From Zygnema cylindricum (lineage: Eukaryota; Streptophyta; Zygnematophyceae; Zygnematales; Zygnemataceae), in NCBI GenBank assembly GCA_037447655.1, contig JBBHKE010001339.1:1-64000 (forward strand): a stretch of 64,000 nt of DNA. The letters are read 5' to 3'. Below the pieces are notes generated by a model. The model ran no database searches and was not told the origin of the DNA. It worked only from the letters and a program-made list of their open reading frames with translations. How positions within the stretch are numbered: position 1 is the first letter of the stretch; the number at the start of each line of letters is the position of its first letter. This document shows, in pieces, positions 1 to 12,000 of the stretch. Position numbers and translations under genes: made by a program.

Positions 1-820
1 CCGACAAGACTCTTCTTAGTTTCAAACAGCGAAAGTCCAAACCGCCCAAATAGGAGATAGTGCCAACTACCCACCCGTGCTACGGTCTCCACAAAAGACA
101 ATCCAAAACAAAGATGGCAATAGAGTCAACGACACAATGCAACCGTTCTCCAACAGAAAGATTGATTTAATTCTCTGGGGGTTTTCTCAGGAGACAGTAC
201 TGAAAAGCAACCTGTCTCCTTCGGCCCCAAGTGCCTTATACAACCAGAGTTTGTCCTACTGCAAGTTCAAAAGTCAAAGCAATTTAACAAGCCAATCAGC
301 GGCCAGCAATTGTTATCGTCCTGACATAAGACAAAACAGACTGTACTACACTCAGGGCTAAAATATAGACGACTGGTTTTGGCTGGATTGGCGGCCGAAG
401 GTCCTTCCATAATACACAAAATGGAAACAAAGTTCTGACTCGACGTGAAACCGCCTAACTTTGTCCCAATGTCATAAATGCTTGGCCCGGTTGTGGGGCC
501 TGAAATAACAACCTACTGACAGCTAACAATAAGATCTACGGGATAATCCCAAAGGTTACGTGTTGTTCTCTAATGTATCCCTCTACTAGAGCTACATAGA
601 ACACACAATATAATGGAGCAAGCACTTTGTACCGGACTAACTCCTCAGTTCGACCTCTGTTTAAGGTGAACTAAATTGCGTAGGGCTCCACGGTGAAAAT
701 ATAAAGATCTGATCCGGCTGATTGTCCTTTTCCTCCTCCGTACGCTAGAGTCCGTACAAAGTGGAAGGAAGCCCCGGAAATCATGGGAGTGCAAATGTGC
801 CGAAGATGCACACGAGCTTG
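1..820. repeat. Dispersed repeat family R1, copy 1 (cut by window start)
   Basis: This stretch is alignable by eye with 9078-9915 in the same orientation. Shared landmarks are the phrases around CAGGAGACAGTACTGAA (about 190 and 9270), CGGCCCCAAGTGCCTTATAC, and a tail with GAGCTTGACA (about 815 and 9905). Identity is moderate with many small indels, so both copies are old. I see no terminal repeats or coding capacity. It could be a solo LTR or the inside of a non-autonomous element; the class is unresolved. Confidence 0.6.
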
Positions 821-1243
821 ACATAACGGCCACAAATTATAGACGCTAGGTCGCGTTCGTCAATGGACTGCCAACCAGAAAAGTAACGTTTGCCATACAA
901 AAATACTATTTGAAAATGGACAAACTATTTTTTTTAGTGTACTCTCCAAACTACAACTTTTGGCTTTTAACGAGTTGTTGGGTTCAGGTATGACCAAGTC
1001 AGAATGCACTAGGTGATGAGCAAAGGACATTGAATATCATCAATACTATGGCAATTTTTTGCTACAATGAAACATAGAATATGGGAAGCTGGGCTCGAAA
1101 ACTGCATTAGAGATCGTCACAAGAGATTGGGCATTAGGCATGGGATATTGCTGGATTTTGGGCAAAATACATAATTATGAGAACTGGGCATCAATCAATA
1201 GACATTGGGCAACGCACATTAGAGATTCGATGCTTGGCGTTTA

Positions 1244-1327
1244 ACATTGGACATTGGACATTCGACATTAGACATTAGACATCGGGTATTGTACATTAGA
1301 CATTGGACATCAAGCATTGGACATTGG
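1244..1327. repeat. Heptamer tandem repeat, ACATTGG/ACATTAG type
   Basis: Twelve consecutive 7-bp units follow one another without a break in register. They are variants of ACATTGG, ACATTAG and ACATTCG. Looser versions of the same word extend upstream to about 1130. The rest of 840-1600 shows no gene or other recognisable element. Confidence 0.8.
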
Positions 1328-1604
1328 ATAATGCGCAATGTCGTTTTACTATTCGTCAAACAGTTTCTCTTGAATTTTCAAATTTAATTCTTGCCTATTT
1401 TTTGTGCGGCGTAAGATTTTATCGTTGCAAGTCCCATTTTTTGTGAAAACGACAGACCTTTACTTGAACACATGGGTACACCGCTTGAGTTCATTTATAT
1501 GATTCTTTTTTTATTGTTGGATTCTGTTACGTACATAAATGACAAAGATATTATCTTACACGATATCCCTACCTTGTTTGAAGTTGTCAAGGGCGAACAA
1601 GCAC

Positions 1605-2130
1605 TACTCCATTAATAACTATTAGTTTTAAAAATAATCAGTGTAAAATAATAAGTGTTACTAATTCTAATTTGGGTTTAAGGCATTTCGCCATAACAGA
1701 ATTTACTCTAATATATTAATACCTCTAATTTGGGGTACATTTTCCCCCATAGTGTAGCCGCTGTAGCCGTGTTCACATAGACGTCGTTTGAGCATGAGAA
1801 CAATATCGCGTGATTTTCCGTCGTCTTTTTCAATGGAAATCAGATATGAGTGCGCTTTTTCGTGTCGACGCACTCGCTTTCGCGTGTCGTCACCTTTATC
1901 AGACACACTTTTTGTACAATTGTACTAAATAACATGCAATTTTAGTACGGACTAACGCATTGCATACACCAATCTATTTAAAAACTGTCCAAATTAGGGT
2001 TATTAACGGTAATTCGATTGTACCTATATAAACGTGTAAAAACAATTTAAGTTATTAGTTCTATTTCAGGTTTGAGGGTCAAAATTTAAAGGCACCGAAT
2101 TAGCGTTTTTAACACTAATAACGATTAAAT
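1605..2130. mobile_element. MITE of the CACCG-TIR group, copy I1 (degenerate ends)
   Basis: The interior (about 1755-1960) matches the copy at 50349-50945, including the run with GTGTAGCCG, TTTTTCGTGTCGACGCACTC and the CTTTATC(A/G)GAC segment. The left end resembles the group terminus TAC(A/T)CCG followed by TATTAG, and the right end contains the TAATAACGATT terminal word. The outermost bases have decayed. No coding capacity is apparent. Confidence 0.6.
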
Positions 2131-2690
2131 GTACTCTACATTTATCAATATATCGTGAATCTATTTTGATATGATAGCTTTTGTATGGCTAAAACCGTTT
2201 CGACAACGGATACCGTGTATTTGTCCATTACTCCAAATTTGTGCCTGAATTTTCTTTGCGGGAAAGAATACAGCAACAGAGGCATTGACAACATCCACTA
2301 CGACGATTCATCAACTATTAGATTGTTGTTTTAGTAAGAGGTTCTGTCAAACTATGAATTTACACATCGAGTCATTGTTTCCAGGTCAATCATAGTTGTT
2401 CAATTTATCCGTAGTTGGAATCTTTTACTAATGTTTCGTAGTGTTAGTCGATTTTATACTTAAGGTTAACTTCTTGCAGTTTTTGGTGTATAATGTACAA
2501 AAATGTAAGGAAATTGACTACGTAATCCTACAAATTTTTAATAAATCCTAAAACCTACATAAAATATACAAAAATTTACGTAGCGATGCGGAAAGTGTAC
2601 CTTAAAAACCTTAGAAGTACAGCAAACATGAAGCATTTATACTTAAATATACGAGATGGTATGGAATGTACGCGAATGTACTCTAAAAAC
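2131..2690. other. No gene seen
   Basis: AT-rich sequence without a convincing open frame, splice-bounded exon or terminal repeat on either strand. If the minus-strand gene at 2982-3539 is intact, a downstream exon could lie here, but I could not recognise one. Confidence 0.4.
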
Positions 2691-2981
2691 CCTTTACCCC
2701 TTCCCCCCTCAAATAACATTTGAAAAAGATGAATATTCACAACCATTGGGAGGGATTGGAGGCAAGGAGAGCGGAATGAGGGGAAGAGGAAGTGAGATGG
2801 GGAAAGAGAGGGAGGAAATTGGGGCAGGGAAGGGGGAGAGCGGCGAAAGGTGAGATGGGGAGGGTGAGAAAGCGACCAGAGGGGAGGGAGAGGGGTGTGG
2901 GAGAGTGAGGGGAGGGAAAGGGAGAGAGAAAAAAAGAGCGAGAAAAGAGAGAGAGAGAGAGAGAGAGGTAGAAGTTCCCAC
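2690..2981. repeat. Purine-rich (GGGA/GA)n tract, probable intron start of the minus-strand gene
   Basis: On the plus strand this is almost pure purine, with GGGAGAGG-type words and a perfect (GA)n run at about 2947-2966. On the minus strand it is a pyrimidine-rich tract directly after the splice donor of the exon at 2982-3539. Open frames through it are artefacts of low complexity. Confidence 0.75.
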
Positions 2982-3539
2982 CTTCATAGTATATCCTCCC
3001 CCGATTAGCGCATCCAATAGGAGCGCCTGTTCCGTCTCATTCACAATATTATTCAAAACCCAAATCTTTCGACAATTTGGAAATTCGGGTTCGTATTTTA
3101 TCGCGTATCTCGTATTTTTTAAAAGCTGCCCGAAACATTGTAAAGGGGGCATATTGTTGCCGATAAGACGGTACAAATATATTTTCGCGTTTTTGTCGAG
3201 GTTTCTCGTCGCTTTTTTTTCCGAACCGTCCGCCGACCACGAAGAAAAGGGCAGAGTAGACGAGGGATCGTTTTTTTTGTCTTCTTCTCCGGACTCTTTC
3301 CTGCCAGATGTCTCGTTTCCGTTTGAAATACCGTCCAACTGAAGTGGTGAGCCGTTTCCGTCGGGGGTTACGGATTCCGCAGAACAGTCTTTCGTCCTTT
3401 TTAGAGCTTTCTGGATATCGTCATGTAAAGTCGAAAAAGAATACAACAAAACCGCTAGACCGATTAAAGTCAACCCTCCGGTACCGAAAGTACAAATCGT
3501 AGAAGATAATTCAGAATAAGATTTCCGGGGTTTTGCCAT
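2982..3539 (-). CDS. First exon of a single-pass membrane protein, glycosyltransferase-like (partial)
   Basis: The minus-strand frame starts with MAKPRK at 3539 and encodes 186 residues up to an AAG|GTGGGA splice donor at 2981/2982, phase 0. Beyond the donor the frame only reads a CT-rich intron as Ser/Leu/Pro, which is not real protein. A hydrophobic segment at about residues 17-36 looks like a type II signal anchor. A polar linker rich in Ser, Gly and Asp follows. The last 70 residues contain IYLYRLIGNN-MPPLQ, then YEPEFPNCRK-WVLN. From memory this resembles a group of poorly characterised glycosyltransferase-like proteins in algae and bacteria, so a Golgi role is possible but inferred. I found no downstream exons between 1 and 2980, so the gene may be truncated. 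Confidence 0.5.
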
Positions 3540-3589
3540 TTTGTCGTCTTCCGAATACTAAGAATTTAGGTTATAGTTATCTGAGAAAA

Positions 3590-4590
3590 GTACAAAAAAA
3601 GCTACAGGAAAAAAAGTACAATGTTAGAAAGTACACAAAAAAAGCACAGGGAATAAAAGTACACGGAAAATCTTGAAAAGCCCAAAAATAGAATAGAGGA
3701 AAAAGTACAGGAAAAGGACAGGAAAGGGTGTAAAAGAAAAAGTACAGAGAAAATGTTCGGATGTACAAGAAAACGTACGACAAAAAAGTACAGAAAAGAG
3801 CATAAATGGGGACATGATGTTTCTAAGGAAACAGGGAAGTCGGGTTCTGACGGTTGTCTAAGAGGACAGAAAAAGTACAGAAGAGAAGTACAGAAATTTT
3901 TAATTTGAAAAGTACCGAATTTTTTTAAGAAAAAGTAAAAAAAGGTAGAGGAAAAGTACAGGAAAAGTTTGGGAAACGGTAAAGGAAAAGGACATAAAAA
4001 GCACAGGAAAGTACAAAAAGTATAAGAAACGTACGGGAAAAGGCATAGCAAAAGGTAAAAGAGAAATAGCCAAAAAAGAACAGGAAAAAGATACAGGAAA
4101 AGTGGAGGAAAAAGTAGAGGTAAAGGAAAAAGTACATAATAAGTAAAGAATCAAACAGAAGTAGTACAGACATAGTACAGAAAAGGTACAGAAAAAGGTC
4201 AGAGAATGGGCAATTGATGTGCCCGAAACTACTGAAAAGTACAAAAAGGTATAAAAAAACATAGAGCAGAGGAAAAAGTACAAAAGGAAGTACAAAAAAA
4301 AGTGCATAAATGGGAAATTGAGGTTTTCTTTAGAAGCTTTTGGAAAGTATAAAAAGGTCTAAAACAAACGAAAAAAACAAAAGCCACACAGATTGTAAAT
4401 TTATGAAAATACAAAAAAATACACACACACACACACACACAAAAAAAAGTACAGAAAGTGAAGAAACAAAACAGAAAAGGTACACCAATAGAAAATTACA
4501 GAAGTGACAGAAGTACGAAAAGTACAGAAAGTACAGAAAAAAATGGAAAAAGGGGGGAAACACAGAAGTACAGTGGGAATAAGAAGTCCA
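3590..4590. repeat. Degenerate AAAAGTACAG minisatellite, extremely GTAC-rich
   Basis: About 1 kb is built from variants of AAAAGTACAG and GGAAAAGTACA spaced roughly 10-20 bp apart. I count about 28 GTAC sites, against about four expected by chance. It includes a short (AC)n run near 4424-4441. The long minus-strand frames rich in Phe, Leu and Cys that cross it are a by-product of TTTTCCTGTACTT on that strand and are not genes. Confidence 0.85.
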
Positions 4591-5579
4591 ACAAGAGGAG
4601 GTAAAAATACAATAAGTTCACAAAACGTCGAAATAAAAAATCAAAACAAAAATCAAATCAAGAAACAAATCAAATCTCAAATAAATGAAAAATATAAGAT
4701 CAGAACAGTAATAAAGGCACATGGGAGGATCAAACAAACTTTTGCCAAAATTGTAAGCCTTAGTTTGACATCATTTGAAGATTTGCAAATCCTGTACATT
4801 CCGCGACAATAAGAGGAAGAGGAGAAATAGGGAGAAGGGAGCAAGGGGAAGGGAGGAAAGGAGGGAAGGATACATTTCCGGTGACAGCCGCTTCAAACTG
4901 CCAGGATGAAGCGGATCAATGGAAATCGACGGAGATCAGGGTGATGGCGAACCTTGCATTGAGGCATGGCATTTTAAATCACTCCCGGAGCGTCGCGCAT
5001 TTCAGGATCAGGCGGCAAAGGAAAGAATCGGGAGGCGGGATCAGGATCGAGGGCAGAAGATTTTTTACCTTAGGGTCAGGCGGGTTGGGCAGCACAGTGC
5101 GAGTCGATTTGCCCCCCGTGGTAGCGCCTGACTCGAGGCGGTGCGTTCGAAGGCAGTTTGTGGCAGTCGAAGGCGCAACCTCTGCGATCGATCGTCTGCT
5201 GCGGTTGCACTCAGCGCCCATCCGACCGCAGCAGCAGGCGGAAGGCAGAGCTTCAAATACAGTGCGACTTTACTTTGGCACCGTTGATTTCGGTGCGAGG
5301 AATAGACAAATACAGTACAGTACTGCAATGCTTGTAATCATTCTGTATGTACTGCAATGATTACACTCATTAAACCGACGTTTGGTTCCTATAAACTGTA
5401 CCGATTTACTTCGAGGATCGATTTGATAAAGTGACCCGAATACTAAATATCGATGCGCCAGTATACATTCGACAATATCGCACGATAGGGTATGCCCCAT
5501 GTGCATAGTAAGGATTTTGTGTCCTTTCCTTAAATTGCGCGCCATACCGCGGCATTTCATTAAAAATAAGGAAAAATTA
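4591..5579. other. Intergenic; GC-rich island 4880-5280 with no recognised gene
   Basis: A short GC-rich island stands out from AT-rich surroundings. Open frames exist on both strands, but none shows a recognisable domain. On the minus strand a frame starting at 5221 runs to a possible donor (AAG|GTAAAA) near 5070, so a small first exon cannot be excluded. From 5487 a transposon-like terminus (GGGTATGCCCCATGTG) begins and is probably the outer end of the nest described next. Confidence 0.35.
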
Positions 5580-6225
5580 GGGTGCGTCTCCATGTGCCTA
5601 AGTAAGGGTTTTCTGTCGTTTTCCTGTAAAACTTAGAGTCGTGCAGCGTAAGCTAACCGTACAAAAATAGAAAAAAGAAATTACGTCATCATCCGGATCT
5701 AAGATACTACATGTTGTAGTCTTGGGTTCTTGACCGGTACGTAGCGTCATCTTCGGCTTTCTTTAAAACACATGGAAGATGTGTTTTAAAACAAAATATT
5801 CGAAAAAACAATATTCGCACGGGTAAAGGTTACACAAATTTCAAACGAATTCAAGCGACGCGGTGGATGTTTTTCCGTTTGGGTCCATCAAAGTACACAA
5901 TTTGTTTTGTTTTGTCGTGTTTCGTTCGGTACGGATTTTTCCATTCCAGGGGTCTGAAAATTCCGATGCCATTTGACGAAATAGTAAGAAATCTCTAAGG
6001 GCGCCCCATCAAGTCGCAGACGCCGCCTCTCTCACGCAGCTTCGCAATTTTTCGCAATTTGGTGCGTCATCAGCCGTCACGGGCATTGTCAACGTATACA
6101 ATCGTCACGCACTTAAGTGACAAGTTCGTTTTGTACACATATGGACACCCGAAATCCGGGTCCGCCGACGCTGCGCTAAAAAACAAAGTAAATTCTCTAA
6201 GTTTCAAGTACATGGAGACGCACCC
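5580..6225. mobile_element. Non-autonomous DNA transposon, family A, copy A1
   Basis: The left terminus GGGTGCGTCTCCATGT and right terminus ACATGGAGACGCACCC form a perfect inverted repeat. TTA flanks both sides (5577-5579 and 6226-6228), matching a 3-bp target duplication of the PIF/Harbinger type. Near the left third is a hairpin with 12-bp perfect arms, TTTAAAACACAT (5762-5773) and its complement (5779-5790). Related copies lie at 6229-7295 and, inverted, at 52180-53625. No transposase is encoded. Confidence 0.8.
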
Positions 6226-6228
6226 TTA

Positions 6229-7295
6229 AATTTTGCGTCATCGTTGAACTTAGATTGTACTACATGTTGTCGTCTTCTGTTTTTTGACCCACGGCCACGA
6301 CAAGAAACGTCATCTTGAAACTTTTCTTTAAAACACATTGGCGATGTGTTTTAAAACAAAGTATTTTCGATAAACAAATAGAAACATATATTCGCATGTG
6401 CCATAATTTTCAAAAAAAATCAAACGAATTCCAAGGACAATGAAAAGTACAGAATTCGCTATGTTCTGTCCATTTGCGTCCATCAAAGTACACGATTTGT
6501 TTTGTTTTTTCAGGTTGTGTTTAGTACGGAAATTTCTATTTCGGGGGTCTGAAGATTACGACGCCATTTGACGAAAAGGTGAGAAATATCTAAAGCCCCC
6601 TCACCTCACACTCGCCCGCACCTTCAGACTTTAACACCCATTCAAACTTCGCTATTCCGCATTCTTTCACAAGGCGGCTCTAGTTAAGCGGTGGGAAGCG
6701 GGAAAAAAGTGTCAATTGATGTTTTTTGACCACATCCAGAGGTATTCAATCGTTTTTTCTGTCTTTTAAAAGAAAAACACAAAAATTATTGTTGTGTTAT
6801 TCATCTCATACAATGGCAGCTAATAAGTCTTATTTTTTAGGGTGTTTTTACCTCGTTTTTACAAGGCCAGAATAACCAAAAAAACAAAAAAAAAATATTG
6901 CGCTTAAAATTGGTTTTATTATGTCACACTCAATCTACTATACAAATCGCCAGTACTAAAATAAAATATCCAATAAAAGCAACCATGTCATTTTAATGAG
7001 CCTTAAAATACCGTAAAGGAAAGGTAGCGGAAACGACACTTCTTCAGCCATGAACATCCTCCATGGGCGGGAGAGTGTCGAAAGGTTAGACGTCTGCAAA
7101 TGTCACGCAAGGTTATGCGACGTCCACAACAATTTTTCACAATTTGGTTCGTCATCACAGATTGTACACGATGAGAGTTGTCACGGGCATTGTCGACTTA
7201 TACAACCGTCACGCCCTTAAGTGACAACTTCGTTTAGGGACACATGAAATCCGGATCCTTCAGATTTGTGTTAAAATATAAAGTAAGTTTGCTAA
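6229..7295. mobile_element. Family A-related element, copy A2
   Basis: This aligns with A1 from the GCGTCATC-AACTTAGATT region onward. It carries the same TTTAAAACACAT hairpin (6327-6338 with 6344-6355) and a 3' part with GTGACAACTTCG and AAATCCGG. The left end is absent, and A1 sits immediately upstream with its own TTA pair. A2 plus 5487-5576 is therefore probably one older element split by A1. The right terminus runs into the next element. Confidence 0.55.
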
Positions 7296-8228
7296 GGGAG
7301 TTTCCCCATGTGTTAAAGTAAGGGTTTTTTTCCGTTGTTTTCTAAAGAGAAAGTATTACGCCGTACGAAAAATGGGCAAAAACACAAATACATTTTGCGT
7401 CATCTTAAAACTTGGAAGGTACGACAATTCGGCGTTATTATCATTGCGACCCACTTCCAGCTCATCTTCACACTTGCATTGGAATCAAATCTCAACCTGA
7501 TTTTTAACAAAATAATACCCTATTGATGAATAGAAAACCAAGATTGCACGCGTTAAACGTTTTCAAATATTTTGAATGACGGGGAGTACACTCTATTTTT
7601 TTCCCTGCTCGTCATGCGCATGTACGTACGAAATGACGAGCATGTACGGAAAAAAATCGTTGGGGTCTCGGACCTCCACTTTCATTCATGAGTCCATTTC
7701 AAAATTTTACATCATCCTCATCTCTCCCCCTCTTTGTCACTCGACCCCTCCACTTTCTCTCTTGTTTACACGAGATGCAGCAATAATATAATCGAATGAA
7801 ATATTTTTTTTTCTTTTTTTTTAACATTTTTGGTCTGAGTTTGATGGCATATCGAATGAAATAAGATAAAAAAACGAAATCGCGAAGCCATGGCGGAAAA
7901 TCTAGGTACTGATGATGTCACATGGTAGCATGACTCCGCCATGTCACAAAACCCTAAACATCTACAACGTCACAAACACCTCGAAGTCCACAACCGTCGC
8001 CGTTTTTGTAGATGTCACCAATTTTAGGAAGTTTCGTAGTTTCGTATTCGTCTGCATTTCGTTTCGTAGACAGTCGCACATTTTGTAGACGTCTACAATT
8101 GTCACATAATTGAAGTAATGAAGGTGCAAGCAATGATTGACATAGACTCACTTTAAAAAGTACACCGTAAAATTTGCGTTAAAATCCAAAGTAACGTTTG
8201 AAAGATTCGGTTACATGGGTACACGCCC
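7296..8228. mobile_element. Family C-like DNA transposon, copy C4
   Basis: The left end GGGAGTTTCCCCATGTG and right end CATGGGTACACGCCC are diverged versions of the family C terminus. The interior shares the GGTCTCGGACCTCCACTTTCATTCATG segment spelled across about 7663-7690, the microsatellite-like CTCTCCC tract, and the run of GTCACA/TCTACAA words found in 12001-12970, 15286-16203 and 51240-52176. The central palindrome of its relatives is not recognisable here. Confidence 0.6.
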
Positions 8229-9077
8229 TAGGGGTATTTTCGCATGTAACCGAAACTTAGTCTTCTAACTTTGTTTTTCAGCGAAGATTCTCCGTTCAAC
8301 TTTCAAAGCAGTCGGATGTAAACGCCAATAACTTGTTAATTAAAAAAGTGACTTACGTAGACGTGTACGAAACAATGTGACGAATGAAGTTGTACACAAA
8401 ATGAGGCGAAACTTCCACTCGGCTTCAATTTGAGGTGTCTCTCCGCACGCTTGTCGAGCGTGCCGGAAACATTGGAGGAGGGCCCACTGCCCGGGTAATT
8501 GGCAATTGGAGTCCTGCAAACAACCTTCCCTAAAATGCGAATGCTCCCCACAACCATGCTTGTGCCCAATGATGCCCTCCTTGTTCCTGTGGGCATGTAT
8601 GCAAAGGTGGGGATGAGTGCCAGAGGAGGGCGAAAAGATATCCCCTCCCCCCTCTCCTTTTTCCTCCTGGACGGGGAAAAGGAGGGAACCCTTAGAGGTG
8701 GAGCCGGGTCCTTGATTTGTGACTATCTATTGGAAGCCTAACAAAAATCCTCTCAAAATCCGTTATTCTGGTACAAAAGATTATGGTAATCGACCCAAGA
8801 GGAAACCCAACCAGAGCCCCAAAAAGGTCTACCAAAGAGAGAACTCAGATGATTCCACTCAGAAAAATGAAAGGATAGAAATATAAAAAATGCTGTCTCA
8901 GAATTAACAATATCACCTTGCCCTTAGAAAGAATAGAGATATAAAGTTAGAATGTGGAATAATAGCAAGCGAGCTCAACCTACCCCCAAAACGTAACGTG
9001 GACAACCAAAAGGAGACGAAATCTCCCCCTGAAAACCCCGGAACAGGTAAGGCCTCCTTAACTCCTCGGTTTTCGCG
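8229..9077. other. No gene seen
   Basis: The first 100 bp contain another transposon-like terminus (TTTTCGCATGTAACCGAA). From 8330 to 9077 I see no domain, repeat family or terminal structure that I can support. Short open frames on both strands have no recognisable content. Confidence 0.35.
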
Positions 9078-9915
9078 ACCCGACTTCTTGGTTTCCAACA
9101 AACACCAGTCCCCAAACCAACCGCCCAAAACAGGAAAGACGGTGCCAACCACCCAACCGGACTACGATTTCCACAAAGGACGGATGCAAACCAAGATGGC
9201 AATAGGGTCACAATCACAAGCAAAACAAAAGTTCTCCACAAGAAAGTTTGCTGGAATTTCTAAGGTTTTTCTCAGGAGACAGTACTGAAACAGTAACCTG
9301 TCTCCCTCGGCCCCAAGTGCCTTATACAAGCAAAGTTTTTCCTATCGATAGTACCAAAGTCAAAGCAATACCAGGAGCCAATCACCGGCCAAGAATTGTT
9401 ATTGTACGGACATAAGACAAAACATGTTGTACTACACTAAGGGCAAAAAGTTAGGCGACAATCTCCGGCTAGATTAGAAGCCACATGGTTTCCTATGACA
9501 GAATCCTGAGCAACAAAGTTTTTAATTCACGTGAAACACCTAGCTTTGACTCACATTAATAAATGCTCTACCCGGCTGGTGGACCTGAACTAACGTCCTA
9601 TTGATAGCCAACAGCAAATTCTACAAGACTTTCCCAAAAGTTACGTGGCGTTCCACAATGTAGCCCCCAATGGGACAGTTGGCAACTGGTCACATGTAAC
9701 AGGATGGTAATCTTTGGAACGGAGTAACTTTGTCGTCCGGCCTCCATTAGGCGTGAAATAAAGTGCGTTCCGTTCAGTTAGGAAAATAGAAGAATCCGGT
9801 CCGGCTGAGTGCGCTCCTTTTCCCGTACTTTAGTGACCGTACAGAGGAAAAAGGGTCGGGAATCCTTGGTAAAATAAAAGGGGTGCCTGTGAAGCACATG
9901 AGCTTGACACGCTGT
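9078..9915. repeat. Dispersed repeat family R1, copy 2
   Basis: Directly oriented, diverged copy of 1-820, as described there. Both copies end near GAGCTTGACA, followed here by an unrelated DNA transposon. Because the first copy is cut by the window start, the left boundary of the family is unknown. Confidence 0.6.
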
Positions 9916-9916
9916 A

Positions 9917-10516
9917 CAATTTTTGTGACTTCGTAATGTCCGTACGCCACACTGTCGACTTGTTGAAACCCTAAAATTTCTTTATCTCTCGCACAAAAAT
10001 GCGGTTTCGTTTTTCGTTTTCCCACTTGCCGACAGGTGCCCAATGTTTTTCCTACGCCGTATGTGTGAAGACACGTGTGTTTGACAGAGACGGCCCCTGT
10101 ACGGAAATCAGGGCACGGAAAATAGTACGCACAGGTTGGAAACGTGCAGTGTTTTTTTTTTTTGGTACTCCACGCACAAAAATTGTAAAAAAATTCCGAT
10201 ACCCGCGACAACGTCTGCTCATTCGCTCACCTTATTGGACTTTATTCCAAATCACCTCGCGAGGTGATTTGATGTAAATTTTGACCATGTACTAAAAGGA
10301 CGAGAAATTGGGTCGAAACGGGCTAGACGACAAATTGCATCGCGTTAGTCGACAAAATATTGTAAGTATAAAGTCTCAAGGTAACGCAACTTGTACGGTG
10401 GTAATATATATTTTTTGGTACGGTTGTGGATTTTCTCGTTTATTTCTAAGTTATGGAGGAAAACGACAAAAAATAACTCTAACTTTAGCACATGCAAAAG
10501 TACCCTAAGTCACAAG
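9917..10516 (-). mobile_element. Family D DNA transposon, inverted copy
   Basis: Read on the minus strand this matches 14215-15178: terminus near AAGTACCC, the GTCGTCTAGC segment, the central palindrome and the AATTTTTGTGCG segment. The palindrome is a perfect 22-bp inverted repeat at 10249-10270 (arm AAATCACCTCG). The left part appears truncated into the R1 repeat. No coding capacity. Confidence 0.6.
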
Positions 10517-10689
10517 TACATGGGGACATAACCTTATTTGCGAGAGCGTTGAACGGAAAAGTGATGTGAGTGAAGAAGTTCTTAGCGGACCGTGTCACCC
10601 GACCAATCCCTCGTTTGGAATATCACGTCGCGCAGCCGATTCCACGTAAACCATTCTTTTAGGTCGGTAGCCCGGTGCTTATACTGTTC

Positions 10690-11191
10690 ATTGCGAATCG
10701 TAATTAGAGTAAAGAAAAAATTAGAGTAAAATAATAAAAAAAAAAAATAGAGTTATGAACTCTAATTTGTGTGATATAACTTTTTAAAAAAGGAATTTAC
10801 TCTAATTTATTTAAGTATTATAATTTGACGCGCTGAATATCTCTACTGTAAATTAGGTATTCATTTAGAATTTGACAAAACGTACAGTTTATCGTCACTC
10901 TGACGTTTGCACTACTCGGTTTGTTAAAACGCAGTTACATGATAATGGCCTGTATTAAATCACTATTTATACTTTTTTACTTAATAAATTACAATTTTGC
11001 ACGGTCAGAACACCGACCGTACGCCACACTATTTAAAAGGCATTGTATTAGAGTTATTAACGCTCATTCAAAAAGTACCTTTAATAACATAAAGAATAAT
11101 TTAGAATAATATACTCTATTTATGATGAGAGAGTCAAAATTTGGGGTGACAGAATTAGCGTATATTACTCTAATTACGATTCGCGGTGTAG
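10690..11191. mobile_element. MITE family E, copy E1
   Basis: It ends in TATTACTCTAATTACGATT then CGCGGTGTA, and begins with the complement of that terminus missing its first bases. The whole interior is the reverse complement of 40326-40830, including CCGTACGCCACACTATTTA and the AATTTGACGCGCTGAATATC segment. Two full-length copies about 29 kb apart in opposite orientation confirm a discrete mobile unit. A TA target duplication (Tc1/mariner type) is plausible but unproven. Confidence 0.75.
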
Positions 11192-12000
11192 TACTGAAGC
11201 TATTATTGTGTGGCGTGAGGCCATTCGACAAATGGTCCTTGTCGCCTGCTCGCGACCACCGCTGGATATGGGCGACCGAAACCATCCACCGGGAATCACG
11301 ACGCGCGCTAACTCGATGGAGCAAAGAGCTAAAAACTCTTCACTTCGGATTTGGCGAGGTCATGCGACGAGTCTGTCGCCAGGTACGCTTCACAAAACAT
11401 GCGCGATGATTCCGCCGACATCAGCGTTGCTTGTAATCGTATAGCGCATTTCAATACTGCTACTGTTTGATATTATTTGATCGTAGGAAATGTGTACATA
11501 TTTGTGGAATTTTTGAAAGAAATTGTAGAATCGTCAAAGGTTTTTAAAGTCCTAAATTCTACTGTAAGATTTGTACAATCGAACAAAATATAAAGATTTG
11601 TACGAGTCTCCTAAATTGTGAGATTTTTACGTGTCTGATTTACCGTGGTGGATAATAGGGCATGACTGCGTTACAAATGACATTTTTTGTTGCTTTAAGT
11701 GTGGGTTTCATCAGGGTAAAAGTGAGGTTGTTTCTAAAATTTTATGTCGTTTTGAGAAACAACATTACCGAGATGCGTGAACATTGACCGCTCGTTCATC
11801 CGCGATGCCATCTTTAGCAACCCTCACAGTCGCCGCACCCGAGGACACAGATTTGTGGGACGTGGATTTGTGGCAAAGGCTATCTGCCTTCGGACAAGGT
11901 GGACACAAGTCCACCAAATCCACCAACAAATCTTTGCAAAAAGACAAAGATATCCCATCACGCTCTTTTTGTCTTCCTTTCACTTTCGTGGTTTCCCCGC
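11192..12000. other. No gene seen
   Basis: 11200-11440 is moderately GC-rich with overlapping short frames, but no recognisable domain. 11450-11770 is AT-rich with three loosely repeated GATTTGTAC words. 11770-12000 again has frames on both strands without recognisable content. I see no terminal repeats of its own. Confidence 0.35.

Noticed and set aside
3577-4563. Long minus-strand frames rich in Phe, Leu and Cys
   Set aside because: They are the antisense reading of the A-rich GTACAG minisatellite, overlapping in several frames with no domain.
4881-5360. 159-codon plus-strand frame in a GC-rich island
   Set aside because: No recognisable domain, equally open minus-strand frames and no clear splice structure; left as unresolved island.
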